A DNA stretch of 64,000 bases from Pantoea sp050157905 (GCF_050157905.1 NZ_JBKIWZ010000001.1:1798001-1862000); one strand, 5' to 3'. Positions 7,700 to 16,587 are shown, counted from the stretch's first letter. The notes: generated from the sequence alone by a model not told the origin. Translations and numbers: made by a program.

Positions 7700-9622
7700 A
7701 TGGGCCTCTCTCAACGCATCTCCGATATCAAAATCGGGAAAAAACTGGGTGCCGGATTTGTTCTCGTCATCGCGGCTTCGCTTGCTATTACCTTTATGGC
7801 TTTTGACTGTTTCCGTAGTATCAAAGACAATTCCGCCCGGCGAACGGTGACGGTGAAAATGGTCGACGTCCTGAGTCAGGCACGCCTGAACCGAACCCTG
7901 TTCCAGTACACCAAAGATCCTAAGTTTGCCGCACTCAACGTTCAGGCGCTGACGGAACTTGAAGTTCTTTATAAACGCCTCTCTGCCTTTCAATGGGATG
8001 AAATCGGTCAGCAGAAAGTTTCTATGATGGGACAACTGCTTGAGCAGTATCTGAAACAGCGGGAGAAGTTTTTGACCGCCGCTCAGTCAACCACCCGCGA
8101 GCTGGAATTAATAAAAACAGACCAGCTGAACAGGGTGGCTCATCAGTTCGAATCACTGGATCTGGCACAGACCCCCGAAGCCGCACTCCCCCTTTCCAGG
8201 CTGGCAGCAGAATTATTCGACGTCGTGAATATTGAAAAAGCGTTTCTGGACAAGCCCTCCGAGGCTGGCCGGGATGCAGTCATTGAAAAATACAGTGTTA
8301 TTACCACACTGAGTGAGCAACTGAACAGCTTTAACCAGCCGGCTATCGATGAACTTTCCCGCGTCGTCCTCACTATTCTGGCCCAGCAGCGCCAGCCCGT
8401 GACGCTCTATCTTGCGGCTACCGTGAAAGAGAAAGAGGAATCCGCGCAACTGACCACAGCCGCAGAACGATTAAACAGCGCCGTGTCCGATATCTTTGTC
8501 TTCCAGTCCCATTCGTCTGCAGCCTTTATTAAACAGGCGGAATGGCGCATTGGCTTTGCGTCACTGATTTGCGTCGTCATGAGCCTGCTGATCGCCTGGC
8601 AGATTACCCGCAGTATTACCCGTCCAATAAAAGAGACGCTCAACGTTGCCCAGCGTATTGCGGAAGGGGATTTAACCCCCTCGCTGAACGCCACGCGGGG
8701 AGATGAATTAGGCCAGCTGATGCAGGCCGTCGATGCTATGAGCGCCAGTTTACAGACCATTATTACGAAGGTACGGGATGGCGTCAGCAGCGTGGCGCGT
8801 GCCTCAGCCGAAATTGCGGCAGGAAATACTGACCTCTCCTCCCGTACCGAACAGCAGTCTGCCGCAGTGGTTCAGACGGCAGCCAGTATGGAAGAACTCT
8901 CCTCAACCGTGAAGCAGAATGCGGAAAACGCCCATCATGCCAGTCAGCTGGCGACAGAGGCGTCAGTCAATGCCGGACGCGGGGGTGAAATTATCCATGA
9001 CGTCATTAACACGATGAACAACATCAGCCAGAGCTCGGGCAAAATTGGCGACATTATAAACGTTATCAATGGCATCTCATTCCAGACAAATATCCTGGCG
9101 CTGAACGCCGCCGTCGAGGCTGCGCGCGCGGGCGAACAGGGTCGTGGTTTTGCGGTCGTCGCTGGCGAAGTTCGTAACCTTGCCCAGCGCAGTTCACTGG
9201 CCGCTAAAGAGATCGAAACGCTGATTCGCGAGTCACTCGATCGGGTACATGATGGTTCTGAATATGTGGAACGGGCCGGGACAACCATGAACGACATTGT
9301 GCGTTCGGTCAGTCAGGTCAAGGATATTATGGGTGAAATTGCTGCCGCCTCAGATGAGCAGAACCGTGGCATTTCTCAGATTGCAACCGCCATGGCCGAG
9401 ATGGATTCGACTACCCAGCAGAACGCAGCGCTGGTTGAGGAGTCATCCGCCGCCGCCACGTCGCTGGAGTCTCAGGCGGATGAGCTGGAAAAAACAGTCG
9501 CGGTATTCCGGCTCTCTGCGGTGCAGCACAGCATCAGCCAAACCTCGCCAGCGATACCCCCCCGCCTGGTGCCCGCCATGCCGGCTAAAGCCGCCTCAGA
9601 TACCGGCTGGGAAAGCTTCTGA
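7700..9622 (+). CDS. Methyl-accepting chemotaxis protein
   Basis: This 640-residue transmembrane chemoreceptor has TM1 around residues 18-36, a periplasmic helical sensor of about 240 residues, TM2 near 282-300 (GFASLICVVMSLLIAW), a HAMP domain and a long signalling hairpin. The invariant tip region (QTNILALNAAVEAARAGE) lies near 460. The protein ends in GWESF, a C-terminal tether pentapeptide like the NWETF/NWESF of E. coli Tar and Tsr that binds CheR and CheB, so it should be a major, self-adapting receptor. The ATG at 7700 follows AAAGG and a sigma-28 promoter. The ligand is unknown; the neighbouring amino-acid transporter is a weak hint. Confidence 0.93.
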   Translation: MGLSQRISDIKIGKKLGAGFVLVIAASLAITFMAFDCFRSIKDNSARRTVTVKMVDVLSQARLNRTLFQYTKDPKFAALNVQALTELEVLYKRLSAFQWDEIGQQKVSMMGQLLEQYLKQREKFLTAAQSTTRELELIKTDQLNRVAHQFESLDLAQTPEAALPLSRLAAELFDVVNIEKAFLDKPSEAGRDAVIEKYSVITTLSEQLNSFNQPAIDELSRVVLTILAQQRQPVTLYLAATVKEKEESAQLTTAAERLNSAVSDIFVFQSHSSAAFIKQAEWRIGFASLICVVMSLLIAWQITRSITRPIKETLNVAQRIAEGDLTPSLNATRGDELGQLMQAVDAMSASLQTIITKVRDGVSSVARASAEIAAGNTDLSSRTEQQSAAVVQTAASMEELSSTVKQNAENAHHASQLATEASVNAGRGGEIIHDVINTMNNISQSSGKIGDIINVINGISFQTNILALNAAVEAARAGEQGRGFAVVAGEVRNLAQRSSLAAKEIETLIRESLDRVHDGSEYVERAGTTMNDIVRSVSQVKDIMGEIAAASDEQNRGISQIATAMAEMDSTTQQNAALVEESSAAATSLESQADELEKTVAVFRLSAVQHSISQTSPAIPPRLVPAMPAKAASDTGWESF

Positions 9623-9996
9623 CGACGGGCTCAGCCACACCTGAATAATCATTCCGCCAGCCTCAGTGAAAAGGCTGGCCCGGATGCTTCTCCGCTCCGC
9701 TTTTCTGAAGCATGAAATGTTGTCTCCCATACGGAGATGACACGACAGGATGAGAATGGGCATACAACGTCAGGGCGAGATGAACGAGAGTGAGAGCTGA
9801 AACAGTCTGGTCAGCGCCTGATGGTCTTCTTTGTCTGCCTGAGGTTTCAGGTGAGAAAAAGAAGTGTGGCTGGAGGAGTGTCGTCCCTGACAGTTTCTCC
9901 GGCCGGTATACGCTCTCGCGCAACCGATGAGGTCGTCCGCTTCGTCGTTTTCCGGCCGGAGCCGGACTACGTCTACTGGCGTCAGTTCAGTTGCTG
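9623..9996. other. Intergenic region, no gene seen
   Basis: About 370 bases follow the chemoreceptor. A GC hairpin (CCAGCC / GGCTGG, 9658-9679) could end its transcript, although no T-run follows. A minus-strand open frame here (9663-9923) has no ribosome-binding site and no recognisable motif, and I do not call it. Confidence 0.5.
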
Positions 9997-10257
9997 CTAG
10001 TTCAGTTCGTCGTTCAGGCCTGCGAGTGTCTGCAGGTACGGCACCTGCTGTTGAGCAATCTCCGGTGACTTAAAACTACTCAGCCATGTTCTGGCCTCGG
10101 AGATTTGCGCCAGCCGGTCAGCATTGCTTTCCGCTTTCGCCATATATCCCAGCTGAGTAAAGAGTGTTGCAATACTAATTTCTTTTTCACCCAGGGCGAG
10201 GCTCAGTGCCGCTTCACCAATAATGACGTGGCCTTTCTCGTCGTTTTGAATTAACAC
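9997..10257 (-). CDS. Small protein, possibly YmgB/AriR family
   Basis: This 86-residue soluble, mostly helical protein has a GTG start preceded by a strong GGAGG at seven bases, which makes it a convincing gene despite its size. The pattern GEAALSLALGEKEIS...LFTQLGYMAKAESNADRLAQISEARTWL resembles, by eye, the YmgB/AriR/YcgZ group of small dimeric regulators that affect biofilm and acid resistance in E. coli (a conserved LGE-like start, a middle helix, and a D...Y/A-L end). The resemblance is weak and the family call is tentative. It stands alone between the chemoreceptor and a pseudouridine synthase. Confidence 0.65.
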   Translation of the reverse strand: MLIQNDEKGHVIIGEAALSLALGEKEISIATLFTQLGYMAKAESNADRLAQISEARTWLSSFKSPEIAQQQVPYLQTLAGLNDELN

Positions 10258-10458
10258 AGAAAATCCTCCATTAGGTACGAATTGATGACAACCTCACCAG
10301 AGACTGTAGTCGTAAAAAGAAGAACTGCCCGAATAAATCACTAATAATTGCGTAACCTGCTGAACAAATGTACTTAATCTTTTTTTCCGGATTGTTCTGT
10401 TTGTCGCTGTTTGCCCAGGCTGTCAGACTTGGCGATTCTCCCGCTTCCGGGCATTAAC

Positions 10459-10581
10459 ATGAAACTTTCTGTTCTTCTTACGCTGCTGGCGGCGACGGTC
10501 TGTCTGGTTTTTACCGCTTATGGCCACCTGTCCTCGCAACAGACAAACGCTGCCTCTGTAACAGAAAGTCGTGAGTTCTGA
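10459..10581 (+). CDS. Possible 40-residue secreted or membrane small protein
   Basis: The short ORF encodes MKLSVLLTLLAATVCLVF followed by a polar tail of about 20 residues rich in S, T and Q. The N-terminus looks like a signal peptide or single membrane anchor: one Lys, then about 16 hydrophobic residues. No good Shine-Dalgarno is visible (CCGGG about ten bases upstream at best), and a minus-strand frame overlaps it. I report it because a coherent hydrophobic segment directly after an ATG is uncommon by chance. Confidence 0.35.
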   Translation: MKLSVLLTLLAATVCLVFTAYGHLSSQQTNAASVTESREF

Positions 10582-10664
10582 CCTAAGATTGCCGGGCTGC
10601 TCCGGCGTCGTCATTAACCCGGCGATCGGGTATGATCCGCTCCCGTTTTCCTGCTGGTTGTCCG

Positions 10665-11363
10665 ATGTCTGTCATTAACGATACGTTTATTGCCCCGCCC
10701 TGCGTTGAGCCGGTCACCCTGCTTTTTGAGGACGAGCATGTGCTGGTCATCAATAAACCCAGCGGATTGCTGAGTCTGTCAGGTAAAAATCCGCTGAATC
10801 TCGATTCTGTGCATCATCGTCTGGTGGCACGGTTTCCCGGCTGCACGCTGGTTCACCGGCTGGATTTCGGCACGTCCGGGCTGATGATAGTGGCCCGGAA
10901 CAGGCTGATTAATGCAGCACTCTGCCAGCAGTTCAGCCAGCGTCGCGTCAGCAAAACCTATCAGGCTTTACTGTGCGGCCATCTGGCTGATGAAGAAGGG
11001 GTGATTGACGCTGCGATAGCGAAAGATCCGGCGCAGTTTCCCAGAATGGTGATTTGCCCGGACACGGGTAAACCCGCGCGCTCACGCTATCGGGTCATTG
11101 AACGGGGAATTTTTCCGGGGGAGAGCCAGGGTGGATTGCCGGTGACCCGGGTTGCGCTGACGCCTGAAACCGGACGCACCCACCAGCTGCGTATTCATTG
11201 TCAGCAACTGGGCCATCCGATCCTGGGCTGCGATCTGTACGGCGGCCGGTTATTGCCTGGCGCAGAGCAGGCAGAACGGCTGATGCTGCACGCCAGCGAA
11301 CTGACGCTGACGCATCCGGTCAGCGGCGAACCCATGACGCTCTCCGCGCCCAGCCCGTTCTGA
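10665..11363 (+). CDS. RluA-like RNA pseudouridine synthase
   Basis: This 232-residue enzyme resembles E. coli RluA in size and sequence. The catalytic Asp is D67 in the HRLDFGTSGL motif, with the preceding VINKPSGLLS segment, a TGRTHQLRIH motif, and a close LMLHASELTLTHP match near the C-terminus. It lacks the N-terminal S4 domain of RluC/RluD. RluA modifies U746 of 23S rRNA and U32 of some tRNAs; I cannot tell whether this is the RluA orthologue or a paralogue. Both ATG 10632 and ATG 10665 are possible and neither has a strong ribosome-binding site; I chose the one giving the family-like N-terminus. Confidence 0.85.
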   Translation: MSVINDTFIAPPCVEPVTLLFEDEHVLVINKPSGLLSLSGKNPLNLDSVHHRLVARFPGCTLVHRLDFGTSGLMIVARNRLINAALCQQFSQRRVSKTYQALLCGHLADEEGVIDAAIAKDPAQFPRMVICPDTGKPARSRYRVIERGIFPGESQGGLPVTRVALTPETGRTHQLRIHCQQLGHPILGCDLYGGRLLPGAEQAERLMLHASELTLTHPVSGEPMTLSAPSPF

Positions 11364-11374
11364 TCTGCGGAGCA

Positions 11375-11914
11375 TTACCACATTAAATCATCTGGAACTT
11401 TGAAGTCCGCATAGGGGTCATCTTCGTCCTCAGCCTCTTCACTCAGTGCGCTGTTTAAAACAATGGCACTGGCATCACGCTGGGCAATTTTGTCCGCCAC
11501 GCTGGCCGGGATAATGGCATACGGGTTTTCACCGTCCTTATCACCCACCAGACGGGCGATGGCGAGGCGACCATTAATCAGCTGAGTCTGCGTCGGCTTA
11601 TCCACCATGATTTTCTTAATCAGGTTGTTATCGGTGAAGTTGAAGCTGATAGTGCCACGCGACACGTCAATTCTGTTCATTTCGATCAGCTGTTTGATCT
11701 GTGCCCTGTACTCTTTCGAGAGCACCGCCAGTTTCTGCTGCTCATTCAGCTGCTTGTCCCGCTCAAGCTGGGCCTTTTTGTTATCTTCCACCGCAGCCCG
11801 GGCTTCACGGGCCTGAACTCTGGATTTTTTCGCAGTCCGGTTAACCTTATCCATCTTTTTGCTGGATACCAGTCCCGCTTTCAGCATCTGCTCCTGCAAG
11901 GTGAGTTTTGTCAT
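11375..11914 (-). CDS. yaiL: YaiL (DUF2058) protein
   Basis: This 179-residue protein closely matches E. coli YaiL. It starts MTKLTLQEQMLKAGLVSSKK and ends in the family's DDPYADFKVPDDLMW. A highly charged coiled-coil segment (about residues 20-65, rich in K, R, E and Q) is followed by a compact domain. YaiL is a nucleoprotein or polysome-associated protein of unclear function. The start at 11914 gives the conserved N-terminus; a longer open frame to 12022 adds 36 unconserved residues. It is divergent from the TetR gene. Confidence 0.93.
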   Translation of the reverse strand: MTKLTLQEQMLKAGLVSSKKMDKVNRTAKKSRVQAREARAAVEDNKKAQLERDKQLNEQQKLAVLSKEYRAQIKQLIEMNRIDVSRGTISFNFTDNNLIKKIMVDKPTQTQLINGRLAIARLVGDKDGENPYAIIPASVADKIAQRDASAIVLNSALSEEAEDEDDPYADFKVPDDLMW

Positions 11915-12065
11915 TGTCGTCTCTGAACCTGTTAAATTATTCCCCGGATTATACCCGTAATCGTCCGGACTGTACCAGGCTGCCGCATTTGCGGTCCCGG
12001 TGATAGCGGTTGCCCCCTGCACACTGTGCTACCATTCTCCGGTCAAAATTATCCTGTTGAGCACC

Positions 12066-12698
12066 ATGTCTGAATTAAAAAAACGTAAAAATGACCCTGA
12101 AGGGCTGAAGAAACGTATCATTGCCGGCGCACTGAAAACCTTCGCAGAGTTTGGAATGCAGGGCGCCAGGCTGGAGCAGATTGCCGAACATGCGCAGACC
12201 ACCAAACGCATGGTGGTGTATCACTTTGGCAGCAAGGAACAGCTCTACATTGAGGTACTGGAACAGGTGTATCAGCAGATTCGCCAGCATGAAACGGGTC
12301 TGAACCTGGCAGCGATGGAGCCGGAACTGGCGATGACGCGCCTGGTCGAGGCGAGTTTCGATTATCACGTCGCCCATCCCGATTTTATCCGGCTGGTCTG
12401 CAGCGAGAACCTGCTGCGCGGCCGCTACATCACCCAGTCGCCGCAGATTAAAACCGTTAACCGCAGCGCGCTCGATCTGCTGGATGACATTCTGTCACGC
12501 GGGCAGCAGCAGGGGATCTTCACTACCGATGTCGAAACCCTCGATGTCCATCGCCTGATCAGCAGCATCTGTGTGCATCATGTTTCAAACCGCTATACCT
12601 TCAGCGCCCTCTTCATGCCGGACAACAGTGAAGAGGAGAGTATCCGCCGCAATCGCCAGCTGGCTGTCACTGCCACGCTCCGTTATATCCGCAAATAA
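12066..12698 (+). CDS. TetR/AcrR family transcriptional regulator
   Basis: This 210-residue repressor has an N-terminal TetR helix-turn-helix in residues 18-60 (AGALKTFAEFGMQGARLEQIA, then TTKRMVVYHFGSKEQLY). A helical ligand domain with an HPDFIRLVCSENLLRG segment follows, of the type found in TetR regulators of catabolic genes. It lies 82 bases upstream of, and in line with, the flavoprotein/GT8 gene pair, which it may control. It could also act on the divergent yaiL promoter region. The ligand is unknown. Confidence 0.88.
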   Translation: MSELKKRKNDPEGLKKRIIAGALKTFAEFGMQGARLEQIAEHAQTTKRMVVYHFGSKEQLYIEVLEQVYQQIRQHETGLNLAAMEPELAMTRLVEASFDYHVAHPDFIRLVCSENLLRGRYITQSPQIKTVNRSALDLLDDILSRGQQQGIFTTDVETLDVHRLISSICVHHVSNRYTFSALFMPDNSEEESIRRNRQLAVTATLRYIRK

Positions 12699-12780
12699 GA
12701 GTGCCTGGCCCGGGCTCCGCTTACTCATGGTCTACGCTTAGTAAATCACTGTCATTAAACCCTGTAAAAGGAACGCTGTT

Positions 12781-14163
12781 GTGAGCAGAGACGCACGCCT
12801 TTATCCGCTTCGCCAGACCCATATTGAACCCGATGATGATGCGCTGTGGAACTGGGCGCAGAATGCGCAAATCGGCACACGTAATCAGGTCCGCCGCCCC
12901 GCCAGCGAAGCGGCGTTACAGAAATTAATCCAGACGTCACGCGGTCAGATTCGGGTGATTGGCAGCAAACTTTCACCGGGCCGCATGCTGAACGTCGGTA
13001 AAGACGATTTGCTGCTTGATCTCAGCGCACTGCGCGGCCTGATTGCCAGTGACGACCACAGCGTCACCTTTGCTGGCGCGACGCCGCTGGAGCAGGTCTA
13101 TCGCCACCTGACCGAAATGAATCGCATGCTGGCCTCGTCGCCAGGCGTCATCGCGATTCAGACGCTGGCCGGTGCAATGGCAACCGGCACCCACGGTCAG
13201 GGTTTGCAGCAGAGTTCGATAGCCGATGAGGCGCTCTCCATTCGGATGGTGCTGGCCGACGGCAGCGTACGCGAATTTGTGCGCGGCGAGGCCGATTTTC
13301 CGGCGGCGCAGGTGTCGCTGGGCGCGCTGGGGATCGTGACGGCGGTTACGCTGCGCACGCAGCCGTTCCGCATCTTCACCTGCCACAAAAACGCCGTCTC
13401 TGCCGATACGCTGGAAGCGGATCTGCTGCGCTGGAACGACGACTACACACTGAGCAAAGCCTGGTGGTTCGTGGATGATAACCTGATGCATGTCTGGAAC
13501 GCGCACGAAGCCAGTGATGAAGAGCGTCAGCGCTACGAGGAACAGGGCCGTCAGGTGGTGGAACATGAGGGTGACGTTGACGAAAGCCTTAATGCCACCA
13601 TCGATCAGACACTGGCGCACATGCATCGCGACACGCAGATCCATGGCAAAGGCGGTAAACAGTTCCGCACCGTCACCCGCTTCCGTGACTTCACCGATGT
13701 AACCGGTGACATTTATCAGCTTTTCTGCCGGGGTATTGCGGTGCCGCAGATCAACGTGGAGATTGGCGTGCCCCTGGCGAAAACGCCCGCCATCATTCGC
13801 CGGATCAAGGCGTGGTATGCAGAGAAGCGTCCGCACATGCATTACCCGATTATCCTGCGCTGTACCGGCGCGTCATCCGCCTGGCTCAGCCCGGCAGCGG
13901 ACCAGCCCACCTGTTTCTTTGGCTTTGTGGTCTATTACGCTGACGATGGTTCGCTGTCGCAGGAAGGACTGCACTTCCTGACTGAAGTGGAAAAGCTGCT
14001 CGCCGAAGAGGGAGGCCGCCCGCACTGGGGTAAGTATTACGATGAAGATCGCTATAACTGGCGTGAGCTCTATCCGCAGTGGGACGCTTTCCGCGCCCTG
14101 CGAAGCCAGCTCGATCCGCAGGGTCGGCTGGGTAATGACTACATCACGCCACTTTTTGACTGA
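12781..14163 (+). CDS. FAD-linked oxidase of the sugar-lactone oxidase type
   Basis: This 460-residue flavoprotein belongs to the VAO/PCMH family. The FAD-binding half contains VRRPASEAALQKLI, SPGVIAIQTLAGAMATGTHGQG (about 125-146) and SLGALGIVTAVTLR. The C-terminal half is of the D-arabinono-1,4-lactone oxidase type and ends near RLGNDYITPLF. Relatives oxidise aldonolactones or alditols with oxygen. The start is a GTG after AAAGGA. The GT8 gene begins 12 bases downstream, so the two are co-transcribed. The true substrate is unknown. Confidence 0.85.
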   Translation: MSRDARLYPLRQTHIEPDDDALWNWAQNAQIGTRNQVRRPASEAALQKLIQTSRGQIRVIGSKLSPGRMLNVGKDDLLLDLSALRGLIASDDHSVTFAGATPLEQVYRHLTEMNRMLASSPGVIAIQTLAGAMATGTHGQGLQQSSIADEALSIRMVLADGSVREFVRGEADFPAAQVSLGALGIVTAVTLRTQPFRIFTCHKNAVSADTLEADLLRWNDDYTLSKAWWFVDDNLMHVWNAHEASDEERQRYEEQGRQVVEHEGDVDESLNATIDQTLAHMHRDTQIHGKGGKQFRTVTRFRDFTDVTGDIYQLFCRGIAVPQINVEIGVPLAKTPAIIRRIKAWYAEKRPHMHYPIILRCTGASSAWLSPAADQPTCFFGFVVYYADDGSLSQEGLHFLTEVEKLLAEEGGRPHWGKYYDEDRYNWRELYPQWDAFRALRSQLDPQGRLGNDYITPLFD

Positions 14164-14175
14164 TTGAGGAACGCT

Positions 14176-15006
14176 ATGTTTGCCTGGGTAACGCTGTTAA
14201 CACAACCCGATTATCTGGTGGGCGTCAAAGCGCTGCACCGTTCACTGCAGCAGAGCCAGAGCGAGTGGCCGCTGGTGGTCATGACCACACACGCCATTCC
14301 TGAGGCTGACTGTCAGATTCTGCGAGATGCAGGCTGTGTGGTTAAGCCGGTCGAGCCGCTCTATCCGCGTGACGATCTGGCTCAGCATTACGCGTCAGCG
14401 CAGTTTGGTGAAGTCTGGACCAAGCTGCGTGCCTGGCAGCTCACCGATTATCAGCGTGTGGTGTTTCTGGATGCCGATATGCTGGTGCTGAAAAATATGG
14501 ATGAGCTGTTTACCCTGGATCTCGGCGGGAATGTGCTGGCTGCCTGCCACGCCTGCCGCTGTAACCCGAATAAAATCGCCTCTTATCCGCCGGAGTGGCA
14601 GCCCGAGCAGTGTCACTATACCTGGCAGGCCCGCGGTGAAACCGCGCCTGCGGAGCTGGACATCTATCTGAATGGTGGTTTTCTGGTGCTTGAGCCGGAC
14701 AACGCGATGTTCGATATGCTGGAAAAGCGTATCGCCGCCATTGACGATCTCAGCGCCTATCCTTTCTCCGAGCAGGATCTGCTGAATGAAGTTTTTGCCG
14801 GACGCTGGAAACCGCTCTCTTATATCTACAACGCGTTAAAAACCCTGCCGTTCCAGCACAGCGGCCTCTGGCAGGACAATCAGGTAAAGAACCTGCACTA
14901 TATTCTGGCCAAGCCGTGGAAACGCGACCTCAACCAGCCTGAAAGTCAGCGCGATCGCTTTTATGCGCTCGACAGGCTGTGGTGGGAAAAAAGCGGCCTG
15001 ATCTGA
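14176..15006 (+). CDS. GT8-family glycosyltransferase
   Basis: This 276-residue protein resembles glycogenin/galactinol-synthase-type GT8 enzymes. The metal-binding DXD is D99-A-D101 in VVFLDADMLVL, a Y-LNGGFLVLEP segment follows, and the family's C-terminal LHYILAKPWKRD matches the substrate-binding H-x-x-x-x-KPW motif. It lacks a signal peptide, so it acts in the cytosol on a nucleotide sugar. The ATG at 14176 follows TGAGGAACG; a TTG at 14164 also opens the frame but is less likely. The coupling with a sugar-lactone-oxidase-like flavoprotein suggests a shared sugar or cyclitol substrate. Confidence 0.85.
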   Translation: MFAWVTLLTQPDYLVGVKALHRSLQQSQSEWPLVVMTTHAIPEADCQILRDAGCVVKPVEPLYPRDDLAQHYASAQFGEVWTKLRAWQLTDYQRVVFLDADMLVLKNMDELFTLDLGGNVLAACHACRCNPNKIASYPPEWQPEQCHYTWQARGETAPAELDIYLNGGFLVLEPDNAMFDMLEKRIAAIDDLSAYPFSEQDLLNEVFAGRWKPLSYIYNALKTLPFQHSGLWQDNQVKNLHYILAKPWKRDLNQPESQRDRFYALDRLWWEKSGLI

Positions 15007-15013
15007 TACACAC

Positions 15014-15039
15014 GGGCGGGAAGCACGGGTTTCCCGCCC
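15014..15039. terminator. Hairpin between convergent genes
   Basis: GGGCGGGAA (15014-15022) pairs with TTCCCGCCC (15031-15039) across an eight-base loop, between the converging GT8 and Gfo/Idh/MocA genes. No T-run follows on either strand, so termination strength is uncertain. Confidence 0.45.
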
Positions 15040-15048
15040 TGCCCGCGA

Positions 15049-16170
15049 TTAAACCCTCATCCAGCGGCGCTGCTCCGCCGAATGCGCAATCGCTTCCAGC
15101 ACCTTCTGTACCTGTAACCCCTCCGCAAAATCGGGCCACATCCGATCGCCAGCCGCAATCCCGTTAATCAGGTCGCGAATCTCAACGGTTTTCTGATCGT
15201 TAAAGCCAATACCGTGGCCGGCGGAGACGCAGAAGCTGGCGTAGTCCGGGTGAGCGGGTCCGGTCAGCAGGGTTTTAAATCCCTGCCGACCCGCAGGTTC
15301 ATCATGCAGATAGAGTTCCAGCTCGGCCATGCGCTCCTGCGTATAGCGCAGCGTGCCTTTGGTGCCGGTCACGACATACGTCAGGCCCATTTTTGCGCCA
15401 CAGGCAATACGAGAGGTTTCAATCACCCCATGCGCACCGTTGCTGAACCGCAGCAGCGCGCTGGCCTGATCCTCATTTTCCACCGGCAGTTGCTGTGCGG
15501 GCGCTTTCGGGTCCGGCCGCGAGGTGATGACCGTCATCATATCGCCACTCACCTCTGTAATTTCCCCCACCAGATAATGCGCCATATTCACAATATGCGC
15601 GGCGAGATCGCCCAGCGCACCGAGTCCCGCCAGCGCTTTCTGGCAGTGCCAGTCACGCGGCGTTTCTGCGCAGGCAAGATAGTCTTCATTATGGGTACCG
15701 TAGAAGTGCACCACCTCACCGATCTCGCCACCGGCAATAATCTCTTTCGCCAGCTGGCTGGTCGGGTTTTTCATGTAGTTAAAGCCGACCAGGGTTTTGA
15801 CACCTGCGGCCTGTGCGGCTGCCACCATCTCCTGTGCATCCGCCACGCTTAATGAGAGCGGCTTTTCTGAATAGACATGCTTGCCGTGACGTATCGCTTC
15901 CAGCGCCATCTCTTTGTGCAGGAAGTTGGGCGCGCAGATGTCGACCACATCAATGGCCGGATCGCTGACCAGCGCACGCCAGTCCCCTGTGGAGCGTGCG
16001 AAACCAAAGGTTGCTGCCTGACGGGCCGCCAGCTCAGGATTCACCTCGGCCAGCATCTCCCGGACGATTTCGCCTTTCAGCGCAAACACGGTTGGCGCCT
16101 GCGCATAGGCAATGGCGTGGCAACGTCCGATATAGCCGCTGCCGATCATGCCGATTCTGACTTTGTTCAT
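15049..16170 (-). CDS. Gfo/Idh/MocA family NAD(P)-dependent oxidoreductase
   Basis: This 373-residue dehydrogenase starts MNKVRIGMIGSGYIGRCH, a Rossmann nucleotide-binding fold, and carries the family EKPLS motif near residue 97. Relatives oxidise sugars or inositols, so it may be an inositol 2-dehydrogenase-like enzyme. The chosen ATG at 16170 has GGAGCTGAA just upstream; the open frame to 16233 adds a non-conserved stretch. No inositol catabolic genes are adjacent, so the substrate stays open. Confidence 0.88.
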   Translation of the reverse strand: MNKVRIGMIGSGYIGRCHAIAYAQAPTVFALKGEIVREMLAEVNPELAARQAATFGFARSTGDWRALVSDPAIDVVDICAPNFLHKEMALEAIRHGKHVYSEKPLSLSVADAQEMVAAAQAAGVKTLVGFNYMKNPTSQLAKEIIAGGEIGEVVHFYGTHNEDYLACAETPRDWHCQKALAGLGALGDLAAHIVNMAHYLVGEITEVSGDMMTVITSRPDPKAPAQQLPVENEDQASALLRFSNGAHGVIETSRIACGAKMGLTYVVTGTKGTLRYTQERMAELELYLHDEPAGRQGFKTLLTGPAHPDYASFCVSAGHGIGFNDQKTVEIRDLINGIAAGDRMWPDFAEGLQVQKVLEAIAHSAEQRRWMRV

Positions 16171-16453
16171 TTCAGCTCCGAAATTCAGTTCAGGGATGAA
16201 ATGAAATCTACGTTTCGGTTTTGCGGCTGACAAAGCCGGAAATAACAGTTTGTGACGGCAGTAAAAAACTATTCGTTAAAATCACGCCTGATGCCGTCTG
16301 ACAAGCGCTATCCCCTGCCAGAACCCCTCATAAACACCTCAGTTTTGATGGCGGTTTCAGCGGCCTCTTCCGCCTGCGGAGGCACGTTTTCGCCATCTGA
16401 CACAGCAAAGTGGCGACTATTTCAGCAGTCAGAAAGATTTATGAAAAAGAGCT
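16171..16453. other. Intergenic region upstream of tRNA-Asn
   Basis: It contains the promoter region of the minus-strand dehydrogenase. A plus-strand open frame runs through here and across the tRNA gene, but it has no coding character. I see no repeat or integrase remnant. Confidence 0.5.
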
Positions 16454-16482
16454 TTGACATGGCCGGGCGCGGCCGTTACTAT
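16454..16482 (+). promoter_or_regulatory. Sigma-70 promoter of tRNA-Asn
   Basis: A consensus TTGACA -35 (16454-16459), a 17-base spacer and TACTAT -10 (16477-16482) lie just upstream of the tRNA gene. A GC-only discriminator (GCGCCCC) follows, as expected for a stable-RNA promoter under stringent control. Confidence 0.85.
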
Positions 16483-16500
16483 GCGCCCCGTTCAAACGAT

Positions 16501-16576
16501 TCCTCTGTAGTTCAGTCGGTAGAACGGCGGACTGTTAATCCGTATGTCACTGGTTCGAGTCCAGTCAGAGGAGCCA
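16501..16576 (+). tRNA. tRNA-Asn (GUU anticodon)
   Basis: This is a complete 76-base cloverleaf with an encoded CCA end. The acceptor arm TCCTCTG pairs with CAGAGGA, the anticodon loop is CTGTTAA with GTT, and the T-arm contains GGTTCGAGTCC. It appears essentially identical to enteric asn tRNAs. Confidence 0.97.
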
Positions 16577-16587
16577 GATTCAAGAAA

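Noticed and set aside
9663..9923. Minus-strand 86-codon ORF
   Set aside because: No ribosome-binding site, low-complexity translation and no family resemblance.
12973..13842. 289-codon ORF opposite the flavoprotein gene
   Set aside because: Shadow frame of a clear FAD-oxidase gene, with His/Arg-rich translation.
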